47,256 nucleotides of DNA, taken from NCBI GenBank assembly GCA_017307285.1, contig JAFKFI010000084.1, positions 1-47,256 on the forward strand, given 5' to 3'. The position numbers were made by a program, and so were the translations under genes. The first letter of the stretch is position 1; every line of letters begins with the position of its first letter. Of the stretch, positions 26,472 through 35,487 are shown in pieces. This DNA is from Alphaproteobacteria bacterium (GTDB lineage Bacteria > Pseudomonadota > Alphaproteobacteria > Acetobacterales > Acetobacteraceae). The notes under the pieces were generated by a model, which saw nothing but the letters and a program-made list of their open reading frames with translations, had not been told where the DNA came from and made no database searches.

Positions 26472-27656
26472 TCAGGCGTTGCCCGCCAGATGGTCCATCG
26501 CCGCCTGCACGCCGCCCGCCTTGTGCGGCACGCCGGCCGCACGCAGCCCCATCTCCACGCCGCCGAGCACGCCGAGGATCTGCAAATCCCCCAGGTCGCC
26601 AAGATGGCCGATGCGGAAGGCGCGGTCCTTGATGAGCCCGAGGCCGGTGCCGAGACTCATGTTGAACTTCTCGAGGATCACTGCCCTGAGAGCATCGGCG
26701 CTGTGGCCCTCCGGTACCCGAACCGTGGTCACGCTCGACGAATAGGCTCGCGGATCGGCGCACTGGGTCTCGAGTCCCCAGGCGCGCACCGCGCGCCTTG
26801 TCGCCTCGGCGTGACGGTCGTGGCGGGCGAAGACGTTGGCCAGCCCCTCCTCCTGCATCATCTTGATCGCCTCGTTGAGGCCGTACAGCAGGTTGATGGC
26901 CGGCGTGTAGGGAAAGAACCCGTTTGCGTTGATCTCCAGCATCGCCCGCCAGTCCCAATAGCTGCGCGGCAGGCGGGCGCTCTCGGTCTGCTTCAGCGCC
27001 TTCTGACTGATCGCATTGAAGCCGAGGCCGGGGGGCAGCATCATGCCCTTCTGCGAGCCGCAGATGGTGACATCGACACCCCATTCGTCGTGCCGATACT
27101 CCATGCTGCCCACCGAGGAGATGGCATCGACCATCAGGAGCGCGGGGTGGCCGGCCTGGTCCATTGCCCGGCGCACCGCCGCGATATCGGTGGCGCAGCC
27201 GGTCGAGGTCTCGTTATGGACCACGCAGACGGCCTTGATTTTGTGGGAATGATCCTCGGCGAGGGCGGCGGCGATCGCCGGGACGTCGGCGCCGCGCCGC
27301 CAGTCGGTCTCGATCATGCGGGGCTCTAGCCCGAGGCGGAGCGCCATCTCCTGCCAGAGATTGGCAAAGGCGCCGGTGCGGCACATCAGCACTGCGTCGC
27401 CCGGCGAGAGCGTATTAACCAGCGCCGCTTCCCAGGCGCCGGTCCCGGAGGAGGGATAGATGATGACCGGCTGCTCGGTCTGGAAGATCAGCTTCACGCT
27501 GGCGAGGATCTGCCGACCGAGCCGGCCGAAATCGGCGCTCCGGTGATCCATCGCGGCGTTATCGATCGCCCGTAGCACGCGATCCGGCACGTTGCTCGGT
27601 CCGGGGACATGCAGGAAGTGCCGTCCTGGCACGTGCTGCGACTGGAAATAGGCCAT
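26472..27656 (-). CDS. Class V aminotransferase, serine-glyoxylate type
   Basis: 394 residues. VPGPSNVPDRVLRAIDNAAM at the N-terminus, SSGTGAWEAALVNTLSPGD (phosphate-binding turn), NETSTGC, LMVDAISSVGS with the PLP-contacting Asp, and ICGSQKGMMLPPGL with the Schiff-base Lys203. This is the alanine/serine-glyoxylate aminotransferase group (fold type I, class V). It would convert serine plus glyoxylate to hydroxypyruvate plus glycine in the cytoplasm. AAGGAG upstream of the ATG fits. It is divergent from a large FAD/Fe-S oxidoreductase, which suggests linked hydroxyacid/glyoxylate metabolism. Confidence 0.88.
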   Translation of the reverse strand: MAYFQSQHVPGRHFLHVPGPSNVPDRVLRAIDNAAMDHRSADFGRLGRQILASVKLIFQTEQPVIIYPSSGTGAWEAALVNTLSPGDAVLMCRTGAFANLWQEMALRLGLEPRMIETDWRRGADVPAIAAALAEDHSHKIKAVCVVHNETSTGCATDIAAVRRAMDQAGHPALLMVDAISSVGSMEYRHDEWGVDVTICGSQKGMMLPPGLGFNAISQKALKQTESARLPRSYWDWRAMLEINANGFFPYTPAINLLYGLNEAIKMMQEEGLANVFARHDRHAEATRRAVRAWGLETQCADPRAYSSSVTTVRVPEGHSADALRAVILEKFNMSLGTGLGLIKDRAFRIGHLGDLGDLQILGVLGGVEMGLRAAGVPHKAGGVQAAMDHLAGNA

Positions 27657-27714
27657 TGTTCTCCTTCCCTCCCCGGACTCGTCACGAAGCTACCGGGCCG
27701 CGCTCGCGAGGATT

Positions 27715-27734
27715 GCCAGCGGATAACGGCTGGC
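27715..27734. promoter_or_regulatory. Inverted repeat in a divergent promoter
   Basis: GCCAGC-GGATAACG-GCTGGC, six-base arms around eight bases, in the middle of the 140-base region between the aminotransferase and the FAD/Fe-S oxidoreductase genes. Position and symmetry suit an operator for a dimeric regulator; no regulator gene is adjacent. Confidence 0.35.
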
Positions 27735-27796
27735 TCATTGACCACGGGTTAACACCCAACGCCAGCCCGCCCCAGGAATAGCCCGAGATCGCCGCC

Positions 27797-30715
27797 ATGC
27801 GTGACACACATTCGAGCTTGGGTGACCCGCGCCTTGCCGACCGCTTGCGCCGGGCGATCGCGGGCGAGGTGCTGTTCGACCCGGCGAGCCGCGGTCGCTA
27901 CGCGACGGATGCGTCGATCTACCAGATGGAGCCGGTCGGCGTCATCGTGCCCAAGACCACGGAGGACGTGGCCGCCGCCCTCGCCATTGCCCGCGAGTTC
28001 GGCGTCCCGGTGCTCCCACGTGGCGGCGGCACCAGCCAGTGCGGCCAGACGGTCAATCGGGCGCTGGTGATCGACTGCTCCAAATACCTGCGCCGGGTGC
28101 TGGCGATCGACCCCGAGGCGCGGACCGCGTCCGTCGAGCCCGGCCTCGTGCTGGGCCATCTCAACACCGCGCTGCGGCCGCATTCGCTGTTCTTCCCGGT
28201 CGATCCCTCGACCCACGCCCGCTGCACCCTGGGCGGCATGGCGGGAAACAATTCCTGCGGCTCCAAGTCGATCCGCTACGGGCTGATGGCCGACAATGTC
28301 CTGTCCGTCGATGCCATCCTGGCGGACGGCACGCGGCACCGGTTCGGCGCCGTGCCGGACAATCTCGGCGGCGACCTGCCGCCTCGGATTGCCGACCTGA
28401 TCCAGCGCCTGCGGGCGCTCGGCGCCGCCGAGGCCGAGGAGATCGCGGCGCGATTCCCGCGCCAGCTCCGACGGGTCGGCGGCTACAATATCGACGCGCT
28501 GACCCCGGCGGCGCGCGCTGCGGGGCGGGACAATCTGGCGCGGCTGTTGGTCGGCTCGGAAGGCACGCTGGCCTTCTCGGCGGCGATCGAGCTGGCGCTG
28601 GCGCCGATCAAGCCGCGCAAGGCGCTGGGCATCTGCCAGTTCCCCACCTTCCGCGCCGGGATGGAGGCGACGCGGCATATCGTAGGGCTCGACCCCGAGG
28701 CGGTGGAGCTGGTCGACCGCACCATGATCGACCTCGGGCGCGGCATCCCGATCTACCGGGCGACCATCGACGACATGCTGATCGGCGAGCCCGGTTCGCT
28801 TCTGCTCGTGGAGTTTCACGGCCACGAGGACGCGCCGCTGCTCGGCAAGCTCGCGGACCTCGAGGCACTGATGGGCGATCTCGGCCATCCGGGGGCGGTG
28901 GTGCGGGCGACCGAGGGGGGCTTTCAGGCGCGTATCGCCGAGGTGCGCGAGGCCGGGCTCAACATCATGATGTCGATGAAGGGCGACGGGAAGCCGGTCT
29001 CCTTCATCGAGGATTGCGCCGTCTCGCTCGACTGCCTCGCGGATTACACCGAGCGGCTGAACGCGGTGTTCGCGCGGCACGGCACCACGGGCACTTGGTA
29101 CGCGCACGCCTCGGTCGGCTGTCTGCATGTCCGGCCGGTGCTGAACATGAAGGACCCGTCCGACGTCGCCACCATGCGGGCGGTGGCGGAGGAGTGCTTC
29201 GCCCTAGTGCGGGAGTACAAAGGCTCGCATAGCGGCGAACACGGCGACGGGCTGGCGCGCAGCGAGTTCCATGAGGCGATGTTTGGCCCACGCATCGTGC
29301 GTGCCTTCGAGACCGTGAAGGACGCCTTCGACCCCGCCGGCTTACTCAACCCCAACCGCATCGTCCGGGCCCCGCGCTTCGACGACCGAGCGCTATTCCG
29401 CTACGGGCCGGACTACGCGGCTGCGAAGTTCACTCCCAAGCTCGACTGGTCCGACCATCCCGGCGCGCTCGGCGGGATGCTGGGCGCCGTGGAGATGTGC
29501 AACAACAACGGCACCTGCCGCAGCTTCGACGCCGGGGTGATGTGCCCGAGCTACCGGGCGACGCGCGACGAGGAGCACGTCACGCGCGGGCGGGCCAATA
29601 CGCTCAGGCTCGCGCTGACCGGCCAGCTTGGCCCGGACGCGATGGCCTCGGACGCGGCGGCCGACGCGATGAAACTGTGCGTCTCGTGCAAGGCCTGCCG
29701 CCGCGAGTGCCCAACCGGCGTCGATATGGCGAAAATGAAGATCGAGGTCCTGGCCGCGCGCGCCGAGCGGCACGGGGTGCGGGCGCGGGATCGACTGGTG
29801 GCGGAGCTCCCCCGTCTTGCCCCTGCCCTCTCCGCCCTCGCACCCCTCGCCAACTTGCCCAATGCCGTCCCCAAGCTGCGCCGCCTGCTCGGCCTCGCCG
29901 ACCGTCCTCTGCCCCGCTGGCGCGGTGATCGCTTCCGGGATTCCGAGATCGAGGGGACGGCGCCGGCCCAGCCGGCGGGCGAGGTGTGGCTGCTCGCCGA
30001 CACGTTCAACCGCTACTTCGAGCCGGAGAATTTGCGAGCGGCGGTCCGCGTGCTGGCGGCGGCTGGATATCGCGCGACGGTTCCCGCCGCCGGCGGCCGG
30101 CCGCTCTGCTGCGGCCGCACCTGGCTCGCCGCCGGGATGGTCGACCGGGCCCGTGCCGAGGCGCGCCGCACCCTCGCCGCACTGGCGGGGGACCGGCCGG
30201 TGATCGGGCTCGAGCCGTCCTGCCTGCTGACCTTGCGCGACGAGTTCCGCTCACTTCTGCCCGGACCCGAGACCACCGCGTTGGCCCCGCGCGCCATGCT
30301 GCTGAGCGAGTTTTTCGTGCAGGCCAAGCCCGATCTGCCGCTCGGCGATCTGGCGAGTACCGCGTATCTGCATGGGCACTGTCACCAGAAATCCTTCGGC
30401 GCGATGCCGGCCACCGTCGCGATGCTGCGGCTGGTGCCCGAGCTCACGGTGCGGCCGATCACCTCCTCCTGCTGCGGGATGGCCGGGGCGTTCGGCTATC
30501 AGGCGGAGACCCAGAGCGTGTCGATGGCGATGGCAGAGCGCGACCTGCTCCCAGCGGTACGCGCCGCCGGGGCGGACGACCTCATCGTCGCCGATGGCAC
30601 CTCCTGCCGTCACCAGATCCGCGATCTGTCCGGCCGCGCTGCGATCCATTCCGTGCGCGTTCTGGAACGCGCACTCGACAATCGCGCGCAGCCCACCCCG
30701 GTGCGACCCGGTTAA
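27797..30715 (+). CDS. Fused FAD-linked oxidase and Fe-S/CCG oxidoreductase (D-2-hydroxyacid dehydrogenase type)
   Basis: 972 residues. FAD-binding PCMH domain (about 40-270): VGVIVPKTTEDVAAALAIAR, PRGGGTSQCGQ, GGMAGNNSCGSKSIRYG. FAD-oxidase C-terminal domain to about 550, ending SHSGEHGDGLARSEF and LNPNRIV. A ferredoxin-type domain (about 565-645) has MCNNNGTCR...MCPSYR and LCVSCKACRRECPTG for two 4Fe-4S clusters. Two CCG motifs follow (PLCCGRTW, SCCGMAGAFGY), as in GlpC/HdrD subunits. The whole is GlcD-, GlcF- and YdiJ-like: it should oxidise a D-2-hydroxyacid such as D-lactate, glycolate or D-2-hydroxyglutarate and pass electrons to quinone. No membrane helix is seen. The substrate is unknown. 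Confidence 0.88.
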   Translation: MRDTHSSLGDPRLADRLRRAIAGEVLFDPASRGRYATDASIYQMEPVGVIVPKTTEDVAAALAIAREFGVPVLPRGGGTSQCGQTVNRALVIDCSKYLRRVLAIDPEARTASVEPGLVLGHLNTALRPHSLFFPVDPSTHARCTLGGMAGNNSCGSKSIRYGLMADNVLSVDAILADGTRHRFGAVPDNLGGDLPPRIADLIQRLRALGAAEAEEIAARFPRQLRRVGGYNIDALTPAARAAGRDNLARLLVGSEGTLAFSAAIELALAPIKPRKALGICQFPTFRAGMEATRHIVGLDPEAVELVDRTMIDLGRGIPIYRATIDDMLIGEPGSLLLVEFHGHEDAPLLGKLADLEALMGDLGHPGAVVRATEGGFQARIAEVREAGLNIMMSMKGDGKPVSFIEDCAVSLDCLADYTERLNAVFARHGTTGTWYAHASVGCLHVRPVLNMKDPSDVATMRAVAEECFALVREYKGSHSGEHGDGLARSEFHEAMFGPRIVRAFETVKDAFDPAGLLNPNRIVRAPRFDDRALFRYGPDYAAAKFTPKLDWSDHPGALGGMLGAVEMCNNNGTCRSFDAGVMCPSYRATRDEEHVTRGRANTLRLALTGQLGPDAMASDAAADAMKLCVSCKACRRECPTGVDMAKMKIEVLAARAERHGVRARDRLVAELPRLAPALSALAPLANLPNAVPKLRRLLGLADRPLPRWRGDRFRDSEIEGTAPAQPAGEVWLLADTFNRYFEPENLRAAVRVLAAAGYRATVPAAGGRPLCCGRTWLAAGMVDRARAEARRTLAALAGDRPVIGLEPSCLLTLRDEFRSLLPGPETTALAPRAMLLSEFFVQAKPDLPLGDLASTAYLHGHCHQKSFGAMPATVAMLRLVPELTVRPITSSCCGMAGAFGYQAETQSVSMAMAERDLLPAVRAAGADDLIVADGTSCRHQIRDLSGRAAIHSVRVLERALDNRAQPTPVRPG

Positions 30716-30771
30716 TCCATTTCTTACCGTCGGGGCGGGATGTTGGGGGACTGCAACCCCGGAACCCACTC

Positions 30772-31656
30772 ATGCCGGCCAGCAACACCGCCGCGCGCCG
30801 CGCCAGGGGCGATCCCTCGCCTCCGGCCGATTTCGACCGACGCGCCGAAATGGCCGAACGACGGCGCCTGCTGCATGACCTGCGCGAGGCGATCGCGCGG
30901 GAGACTTTCGTGCTGCACTACCAGCCGCGTCTGTCCCTCGCCGCCGGCACGGTGGATGGCGCCGAAGCGCTGCTGCGCCTGCCGGATCGCCGGCGCGGAT
31001 TTATCTCTCCGGGGGCCTTTATTCCCCTCGCCGAGCGGACCGGTCTCATCAACGCCATCGGAGCCTGGGTATTGCGGACTGCCTGCCGCGAGGCCGCGAC
31101 CTGGCCCGGCCCAGCCACCGTCTCGGTCAACGTCTCGCCGCGCCAGCTGCACGACGGCGCGCTGCTTGGGCAGGTGACACGGGCGCTCGGCGAGTCCGGC
31201 CTAGCAGCCGACCGGCTGGAGCTGGAACTGACCGAATCGATGCTGATCGATTTCGGCGAGGACCTGCTGTTCGTGTTGTCGGCGCTCCGCGACCAGGGCA
31301 TCGGGCTGGCGCTCGACGATTTCGGCGTCGGGTTCGCGAGCCTGGCGACCCTGCGCAAGCTGCCGCTCACCGTCATGAAGCTCGACCGCTCGCTGGTGCG
31401 CGGCTTGCCGAGCGATCGGGAGGACGCAGCGATCGTGCGCGCCGTGGTGGCGACCGGCCATGCGCTCGGGCTGACCGTCGTGGGCGAAGGCATCGAGACC
31501 GTCGGCCAGCGGGATTTCCTGGCGGCGATCGGCACCGATCAGGGGCAAGGCTACCTGTTCAGCCGTCCCGTCCCGGCTGCCGAGCTGCGACAAATGCTCA
31601 GGAGCCAGGGCGCTTCGGCCTCGGCTGCGCCCCGCCAAGCACTTACCTCACCTTAA
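30772..31656 (+). CDS. EAL-domain c-di-GMP phosphodiesterase
   Basis: 294 residues. The EAL domain (about 36-280) is nearly all of the protein. AEALLRLP gives the E-A-L motif at 65-67, followed by VNVSPRQL, LELTESM, LDDFGVGFASL (complete loop 6), VMKLDRSLV, VVGEGIET and QGQGYLFSRPVP, so it has every residue expected for hydrolysis of c-di-GMP. The first 30 residues are basic and unstructured, with no sensor domain. It follows the FAD/Fe-S gene by 56 bases and leads toward DUF3253. The ribosome-binding site is weak. Confidence 0.88.
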   Translation: MPASNTAARRARGDPSPPADFDRRAEMAERRRLLHDLREAIARETFVLHYQPRLSLAAGTVDGAEALLRLPDRRRGFISPGAFIPLAERTGLINAIGAWVLRTACREAATWPGPATVSVNVSPRQLHDGALLGQVTRALGESGLAADRLELELTESMLIDFGEDLLFVLSALRDQGIGLALDDFGVGFASLATLRKLPLTVMKLDRSLVRGLPSDREDAAIVRAVVATGHALGLTVVGEGIETVGQRDFLAAIGTDQGQGYLFSRPVPAAELRQMLRSQGASASAAPRQALTSP

Positions 31657-31693
31657 CTTGCCGAGTGCCGCAACCCTTGCCATTTCGGCTGTC

Positions 31694-31951
31694 ATGCATG
31701 ATGCCAGCCGCATCGAGGCCACGATCCTCCGCCTCGTCGCCGCGTGTGAGCCCGGCCGCTCGATCTGCCCGAGCGAGGCGGCTCGTGCGCTCGATCCGGA
31801 CTGGCAGCGGCTGATGAGCGCGACGCGGCGCGCGGCGATCCGCCTCGCGCTGGCCGGCCGCATCGAAATCCTGCGCAAGGGCCGGCCGGTGCCCCCCGCG
31901 GGGGTCAAGGGTGTCATCCGCCTGCGTGCCCGGCCGGACGCCGCCGGGTGA
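31694..31951 (+). CDS. DUF3253 domain protein
   Basis: 85 residues: MHDASRIEATILRLVAACEP, SICPSEAARALDPDWQRLM, ATRRAAIRLALAGRIEILRK and GRPVPPAGVKGVIRLR. This helix-strand layout is the small winged-helix-like DUF3253 family, whose role is unknown. A TTG at 31658 would add twelve residues; the ATG at 31694 is used because family members begin near this point. Its TGA overlaps the GTG start of the next gene (GTGA). Confidence 0.7.
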   Translation: MHDASRIEATILRLVAACEPGRSICPSEAARALDPDWQRLMSATRRAAIRLALAGRIEILRKGRPVPPAGVKGVIRLRARPDAAG

Positions 31952-32424
31952 CGCCGCTCGCCTGGCTGCTGGGCCTGTTCCTGCCCGCTTGCGGCACCGC
32001 CGGCGCGGCCGGCATCCCGGTGCCGCCGCCGCTCGATCTCGCCCATTTCGAGCGGCCCGCCACCCCCAACGCCGCGCTCGCCGCCCCGGAAGGTGCCGGG
32101 GTCCGGTCTGATATCGTGACGCCCGTGTTCCACGTTGCGGCACCTCGGCTGTGGGCGGCGGTCGAGGGCATCGCTGACGGCCAGCCACGCACCTTCCGGC
32201 TCGCCGTCGATCGGGCGGGCATGACGGGGAGCTGGGTCGTCCGCAGCGCGGTGTGGAACTTTCCCGATGTCATCGCCGCCCGGGTCGCGCCACGCGGGTC
32301 CGACGACAGTACCCTGGCGCTCTACTCGCACAGCCTCTATGGCCGTTCCGATCTTGGCGTGAACCGCCGGCGCCTCGAAGCGTGGCTCGCCGCGGTCGAC
32401 GCCTCCCTTTCGTCCGAAAGATAA
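31948..32424 (+). CDS. DUF1499 family protein, probably exported
   Basis: 158 residues from a GTG within the DUF3253 stop. MTPLAWLLGLFLPACGTAGA is a signal-peptide-like start. It could be a lipobox (F-L-P-A-C), though the Pro is unusual. The body has the DUF1499 pattern: RSAVWNFPDVIAARVAPRG, STLALYSHSLYGRSDLGVN and RRRLEAWLAAVDA. The S-x-S-x-Y-G-x-S-D-x-G-x-N-x-x-R block is diagnostic. Function is unknown; it is often encoded beside membrane or detoxification genes. The ABC transporter starts six bases after its stop. Confidence 0.8.
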   Translation: MTPLAWLLGLFLPACGTAGAAGIPVPPPLDLAHFERPATPNAALAAPEGAGVRSDIVTPVFHVAAPRLWAAVEGIADGQPRTFRLAVDRAGMTGSWVVRSAVWNFPDVIAARVAPRGSDDSTLALYSHSLYGRSDLGVNRRRLEAWLAAVDASLSSER

Positions 32425-32430
32425 GAACCC

Positions 32431-34233
32431 ATGCGCGGTCTCGGCCCATTCCTGAAGGACGCCTGGCGCCTCGCCCGTCCGTATTTCTGGTCCGAGGAGA
32501 AGTGGTCGGCCCGCGGCCTCCTCCTGGTGATCATCGCCATGAACCTGACGCTGGTCGGGATGACGGTGATCCTCAATTTCTGGAACCGCGAGTTCTACAA
32601 CAGCCTGCAGGACAAGGATTGGCAGGCCTTCATCGGCCTCTTGTTCTGGTATCGCCGGACCGATAGCGGGCTGATGCCGGGCTTCTGCGGGCTCGCGGTG
32701 GTCTATATCGCGATCGCCGTCTACCGGACCTACCTCACCCAATGGCTGCAGATCCGCTGGCGCCGCTGGATGACACGAGGTTTCATGGATGAGTGGCTTG
32801 CCGACCGGGCCTACTACCGCATCAGCCTCACCACCGAGGGCGAGGCCGTGGGCACCGACAACCCGGATCAGCGCATCGCCGAGGACCTTCGCGACTACGT
32901 CGACAGCACCCTCTCGCTCGGCCTGGGGCTGCTATCGAACGTCGTCTCGTTGTTCAGCTTCGTGGGCATCCTTTGGGGGCTGTCGGGCGCCATCGAGATC
33001 ATGGGTTTCAGCATCCCGGGCTACATGGTGTGGGTCGCCATCATCTATGCCGTGATCGGCACCTGGCTAACACATCTGGTCGGCAAGCCTTTAGCTTTAC
33101 TGAATTTCCGCCAGCAGCGGGTCGAAGCCGACTTCCGCTACGCGCTGGTGCGGATACGGGAGAACGTCGAAGGCATCGCGCTCTATGGCGGCGAAACCGA
33201 GGAGAAGGAGACCATCCGGTCGCGCTTCGACCAGGTCATCGGCAATTGGTGGGCGATCATGCAGCGCACCAAGGCGCTGAACACCCTCATTGCCGGCTAC
33301 GACCAGATCGCGTCGGTGTTCCCGATCGTGGTCGCGGCCCCGCGATATTTCTCCGGTGCGATCCAGCTGGGCGGACTGACCCAGACGGCGGGCGCCTTCG
33401 CCCGCGTCCAGGGATCGCTGTCGTGGTTCATTGCGGTCTACAGCGGCAACAGCCCGAATGACGTGTCGCTGGTCCGTTGGCGCTCCGTCGTCGAGCGTCT
33501 CACCACCCTGCACAAAGCGATCGTCGCCGCCCGCGCGGCCTATGGGCACGGGCTGGTCTCAGCCGAGGGCGCGCCGGGGCGGGTGGCGGCGCGCGATCTC
33601 AACATCGAGCTGCCCAACGGCGCGAGCCTGTTGCAGCACGCCGACCTGACCTTCCCCGAGGGCCGCTCCGTGGTGGTGACGGGACGCTCCGGTTCGGGAA
33701 AATCGACCCTGTTCCGCGCACTGGCTGGAATCTGGCCGTTCGGCTCCGGCCGGGTGGAGCGTCCGGCCGGGCGCAGCCTGTTCCTGCCGCAGCGGCCCTA
33801 CATCCCGCTCGGCACCCTCCGCCATGTCGTCGCCTACCCATCCGACGTGCAGGCCCACGATCCGGCCGAGGTCGCGCAGGCGCTCGAGGATGTCGGGCTG
33901 CCGCAATTCGTGGAACGTCTCGAGGAAGAATCCAACTGGGCGCAACGGCTCTCTGGGGGTGAGCAGCAGCGTGTGGCGATCGCTCGGGCACTGCTCGCCA
34001 AGCCGGACTGGCTGTTCCTCGACGAGGCCACGGCGAGCCTCGACCCCGAATCAGAGGCGCAGATCTATCGCGTTCTGAAGCAACGCCTGCCGGAGACCAC
34101 CATCGTCTCGATCGCGCATCGCCCGGCCGTGGCGGCGTTTCACGACCAGCGCCTGGTGTTCCGGCGCGAGGAGGGCCGCCCCGGCACGCTGGTCGCCGCT
34201 CCTGCCGAGGCCGAGGCCGCGGCGGGAGGCTGA
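32431..34233 (+). CDS. BacA/SbmA-like ABC transporter, permease and ATPase fused
   Basis: 600 residues. The N-terminal membrane domain is of the ABC_membrane_2 type (RPYFWSEEKWSARGLLLVII, NLTLVGMTVILNFWNREFYN, IAVYRTYLTQWLQIRWRRWM, then DNPDQRIAEDLRDYV), as in the YddA, peroxisomal and vitamin B12 (BacA-like) group. The ATPase domain has Walker A GRSGSGKST (about 418), signature LSGGEQQR (about 507) and Walker B WLFLDEATASLD. It forms a homodimer in the inner membrane. Relatives import vitamin B12 or peptides or export lipids. It is the last gene of the DUF3253-DUF1499 operon. Confidence 0.88.
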   Translation: MRGLGPFLKDAWRLARPYFWSEEKWSARGLLLVIIAMNLTLVGMTVILNFWNREFYNSLQDKDWQAFIGLLFWYRRTDSGLMPGFCGLAVVYIAIAVYRTYLTQWLQIRWRRWMTRGFMDEWLADRAYYRISLTTEGEAVGTDNPDQRIAEDLRDYVDSTLSLGLGLLSNVVSLFSFVGILWGLSGAIEIMGFSIPGYMVWVAIIYAVIGTWLTHLVGKPLALLNFRQQRVEADFRYALVRIRENVEGIALYGGETEEKETIRSRFDQVIGNWWAIMQRTKALNTLIAGYDQIASVFPIVVAAPRYFSGAIQLGGLTQTAGAFARVQGSLSWFIAVYSGNSPNDVSLVRWRSVVERLTTLHKAIVAARAAYGHGLVSAEGAPGRVAARDLNIELPNGASLLQHADLTFPEGRSVVVTGRSGSGKSTLFRALAGIWPFGSGRVERPAGRSLFLPQRPYIPLGTLRHVVAYPSDVQAHDPAEVAQALEDVGLPQFVERLEEESNWAQRLSGGEQQRVAIARALLAKPDWLFLDEATASLDPESEAQIYRVLKQRLPETTIVSIAHRPAVAAFHDQRLVFRREEGRPGTLVAAPAEAEAAAGG

Positions 34234-34299
34234 CCCAACACCAGAAGGCACATGCTCGATTCGTCTCGCTTGGCGCGGTGCAGCGGGCGAATATCGATG

Positions 34300-34328
34300 T
34301 TGCAACGTGTTACATTTCGATCTAAGCT
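34300..34328 (+). promoter_or_regulatory. Possible promoter of the methyltransferase gene
   Basis: TTGCAA (34300-34305) and TAAGCT (34323-34328), 17 bases apart, in a notably AT-richer patch of the 198-base intergenic region. Both hexamers are imperfect. Confidence 0.3.
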
Positions 34329-34365
34329 GTTGGCCTCGAACGTCGTCGTCGCGGACATCGCGGAA

Positions 34366-34410
34366 GGCGGAAAGTTCGTCGTGTTCAGCCGGTCGTCGTG
34401 AACTTCCGCC
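34366..34410 (+). promoter_or_regulatory. Inverted repeat in the leader of the methyltransferase gene
   Basis: GGCGGAAAGTTC at 34366-34377 pairs with GAACTTCCGCC at 34400-34410 through eleven pairs with one bulged A, around 22 bases. It ends 21 bases before the ATG, just in front of the ribosome-binding site AGGAG. It may be a leader hairpin or an operator. Confidence 0.4.
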
Positions 34411-34431
34411 AGCCGCTCAGGAGAGTGGCAG

Positions 34432-35487
34432 ATGGTAAACGAAGCGAAGCTGCATCAGTTCATCGGACAAATGCTCGGAGACCTTGGAGGCGCCGCGACA
34501 ATCGCGATGGCCCGCATGGGCGACGCACTCGGGCTCTATCGCGCGTTGCACGCCAAGGGCGCCATGACGTCCTCCGAGCTGGCCGAGGATGCCGGGGTCA
34601 ACGAGCGGTATCTGCGCGAGTGGTTGTCGCATCAGGCGGCGTCCAACTACCTGACCTACGATCCGTCGAGCGGCAAGTTCACGCTGCCGCCCGAACAAGC
34701 TATGGTTTTCGCGATCGAGGACAGCCCGGTCTATCTCATGGGCGCCTTCGACCTGATGGCGGCCCTGGTCGACGCACAGCCCAAGGTCCAGGCCGCTTTC
34801 AAGGATGGCGGCGGCGTGGGATGGGGCGACCACGGCGGCTGCATGTTCTGCGCCGTCGCTCGGTTCTTCCGGCCGGGCTATCACAACAACCTTGTTCCGA
34901 ATTGGCTGCCCGCGCTCGACGGGGTCGTCGACAAGCTCCGGCGTGGAGCAACGGTCGCCGATGTCGGCTGTGGGCACGGGTGGTCCACCGTGCTGATGGC
35001 AAAGGCGTTCCCCAACTCCAAATTCGTCGGCTACGACTTCCATCCGAGCTCCGTCGAGCAAGCGGGCGCCCACGCGAAAGAGCATGGCGCGTCGGCCAAC
35101 GCCCGGTTCGAGGTCGCCACCGCGAAGGACTTTCCTGGCCGGGACTTCGATCTGATCACCTGCTTCGACTGCCTGCACGACATGGGCGACCCGGCGGGTG
35201 CTGCCGCGCATGTGCGGCAAGCCCTGAACGCCGACGGCACCTGGATGATCGTCGAGCCGATCGCGGGCGACCGGTTGGAGGACAATCTCAACCCGGTCGG
35301 GCGGCTCTACTACGCCGGATCGACGATGGTCTGTGTGCCGACGTCTCTTTCGCAGGAGGTCGGCGCGGCGCTCGGCGCCCAGGCCGGCGAAGCAAAGCTC
35401 CGCGACGTCATTGGGCGGGGCGGCTTCCGTTCCGTCCGCCGGGCAGCGGAGACGCCTTTCAACATGATCCTGGAGGCGCGCCCGTAG
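34432..35487 (+). CDS. Class I SAM-dependent methyltransferase with N-terminal winged helix
   Basis: 351 residues. The N-terminal part (LGDLGGAATIAMARMGDALG, MTSSELAEDAGVNERYLREW) is a winged helix used for dimerisation, as in Rv2258c-like and O-methyltransferase proteins. The SAM site is VADVGCGHGWSTVLMAKAFP (motif I), FVGYDFHPSSVEQA (motif II) and DLITCFDCLHDMGDP (motif III/IV). The acceptor is unknown. AGGAG lies 8 bases before the ATG. Its stop is immediately followed by the stop of the convergent VOC gene. Confidence 0.85.
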   Translation: MVNEAKLHQFIGQMLGDLGGAATIAMARMGDALGLYRALHAKGAMTSSELAEDAGVNERYLREWLSHQAASNYLTYDPSSGKFTLPPEQAMVFAIEDSPVYLMGAFDLMAALVDAQPKVQAAFKDGGGVGWGDHGGCMFCAVARFFRPGYHNNLVPNWLPALDGVVDKLRRGATVADVGCGHGWSTVLMAKAFPNSKFVGYDFHPSSVEQAGAHAKEHGASANARFEVATAKDFPGRDFDLITCFDCLHDMGDPAGAAAHVRQALNADGTWMIVEPIAGDRLEDNLNPVGRLYYAGSTMVCVPTSLSQEVGAALGAQAGEAKLRDVIGRGGFRSVRRAAETPFNMILEARP

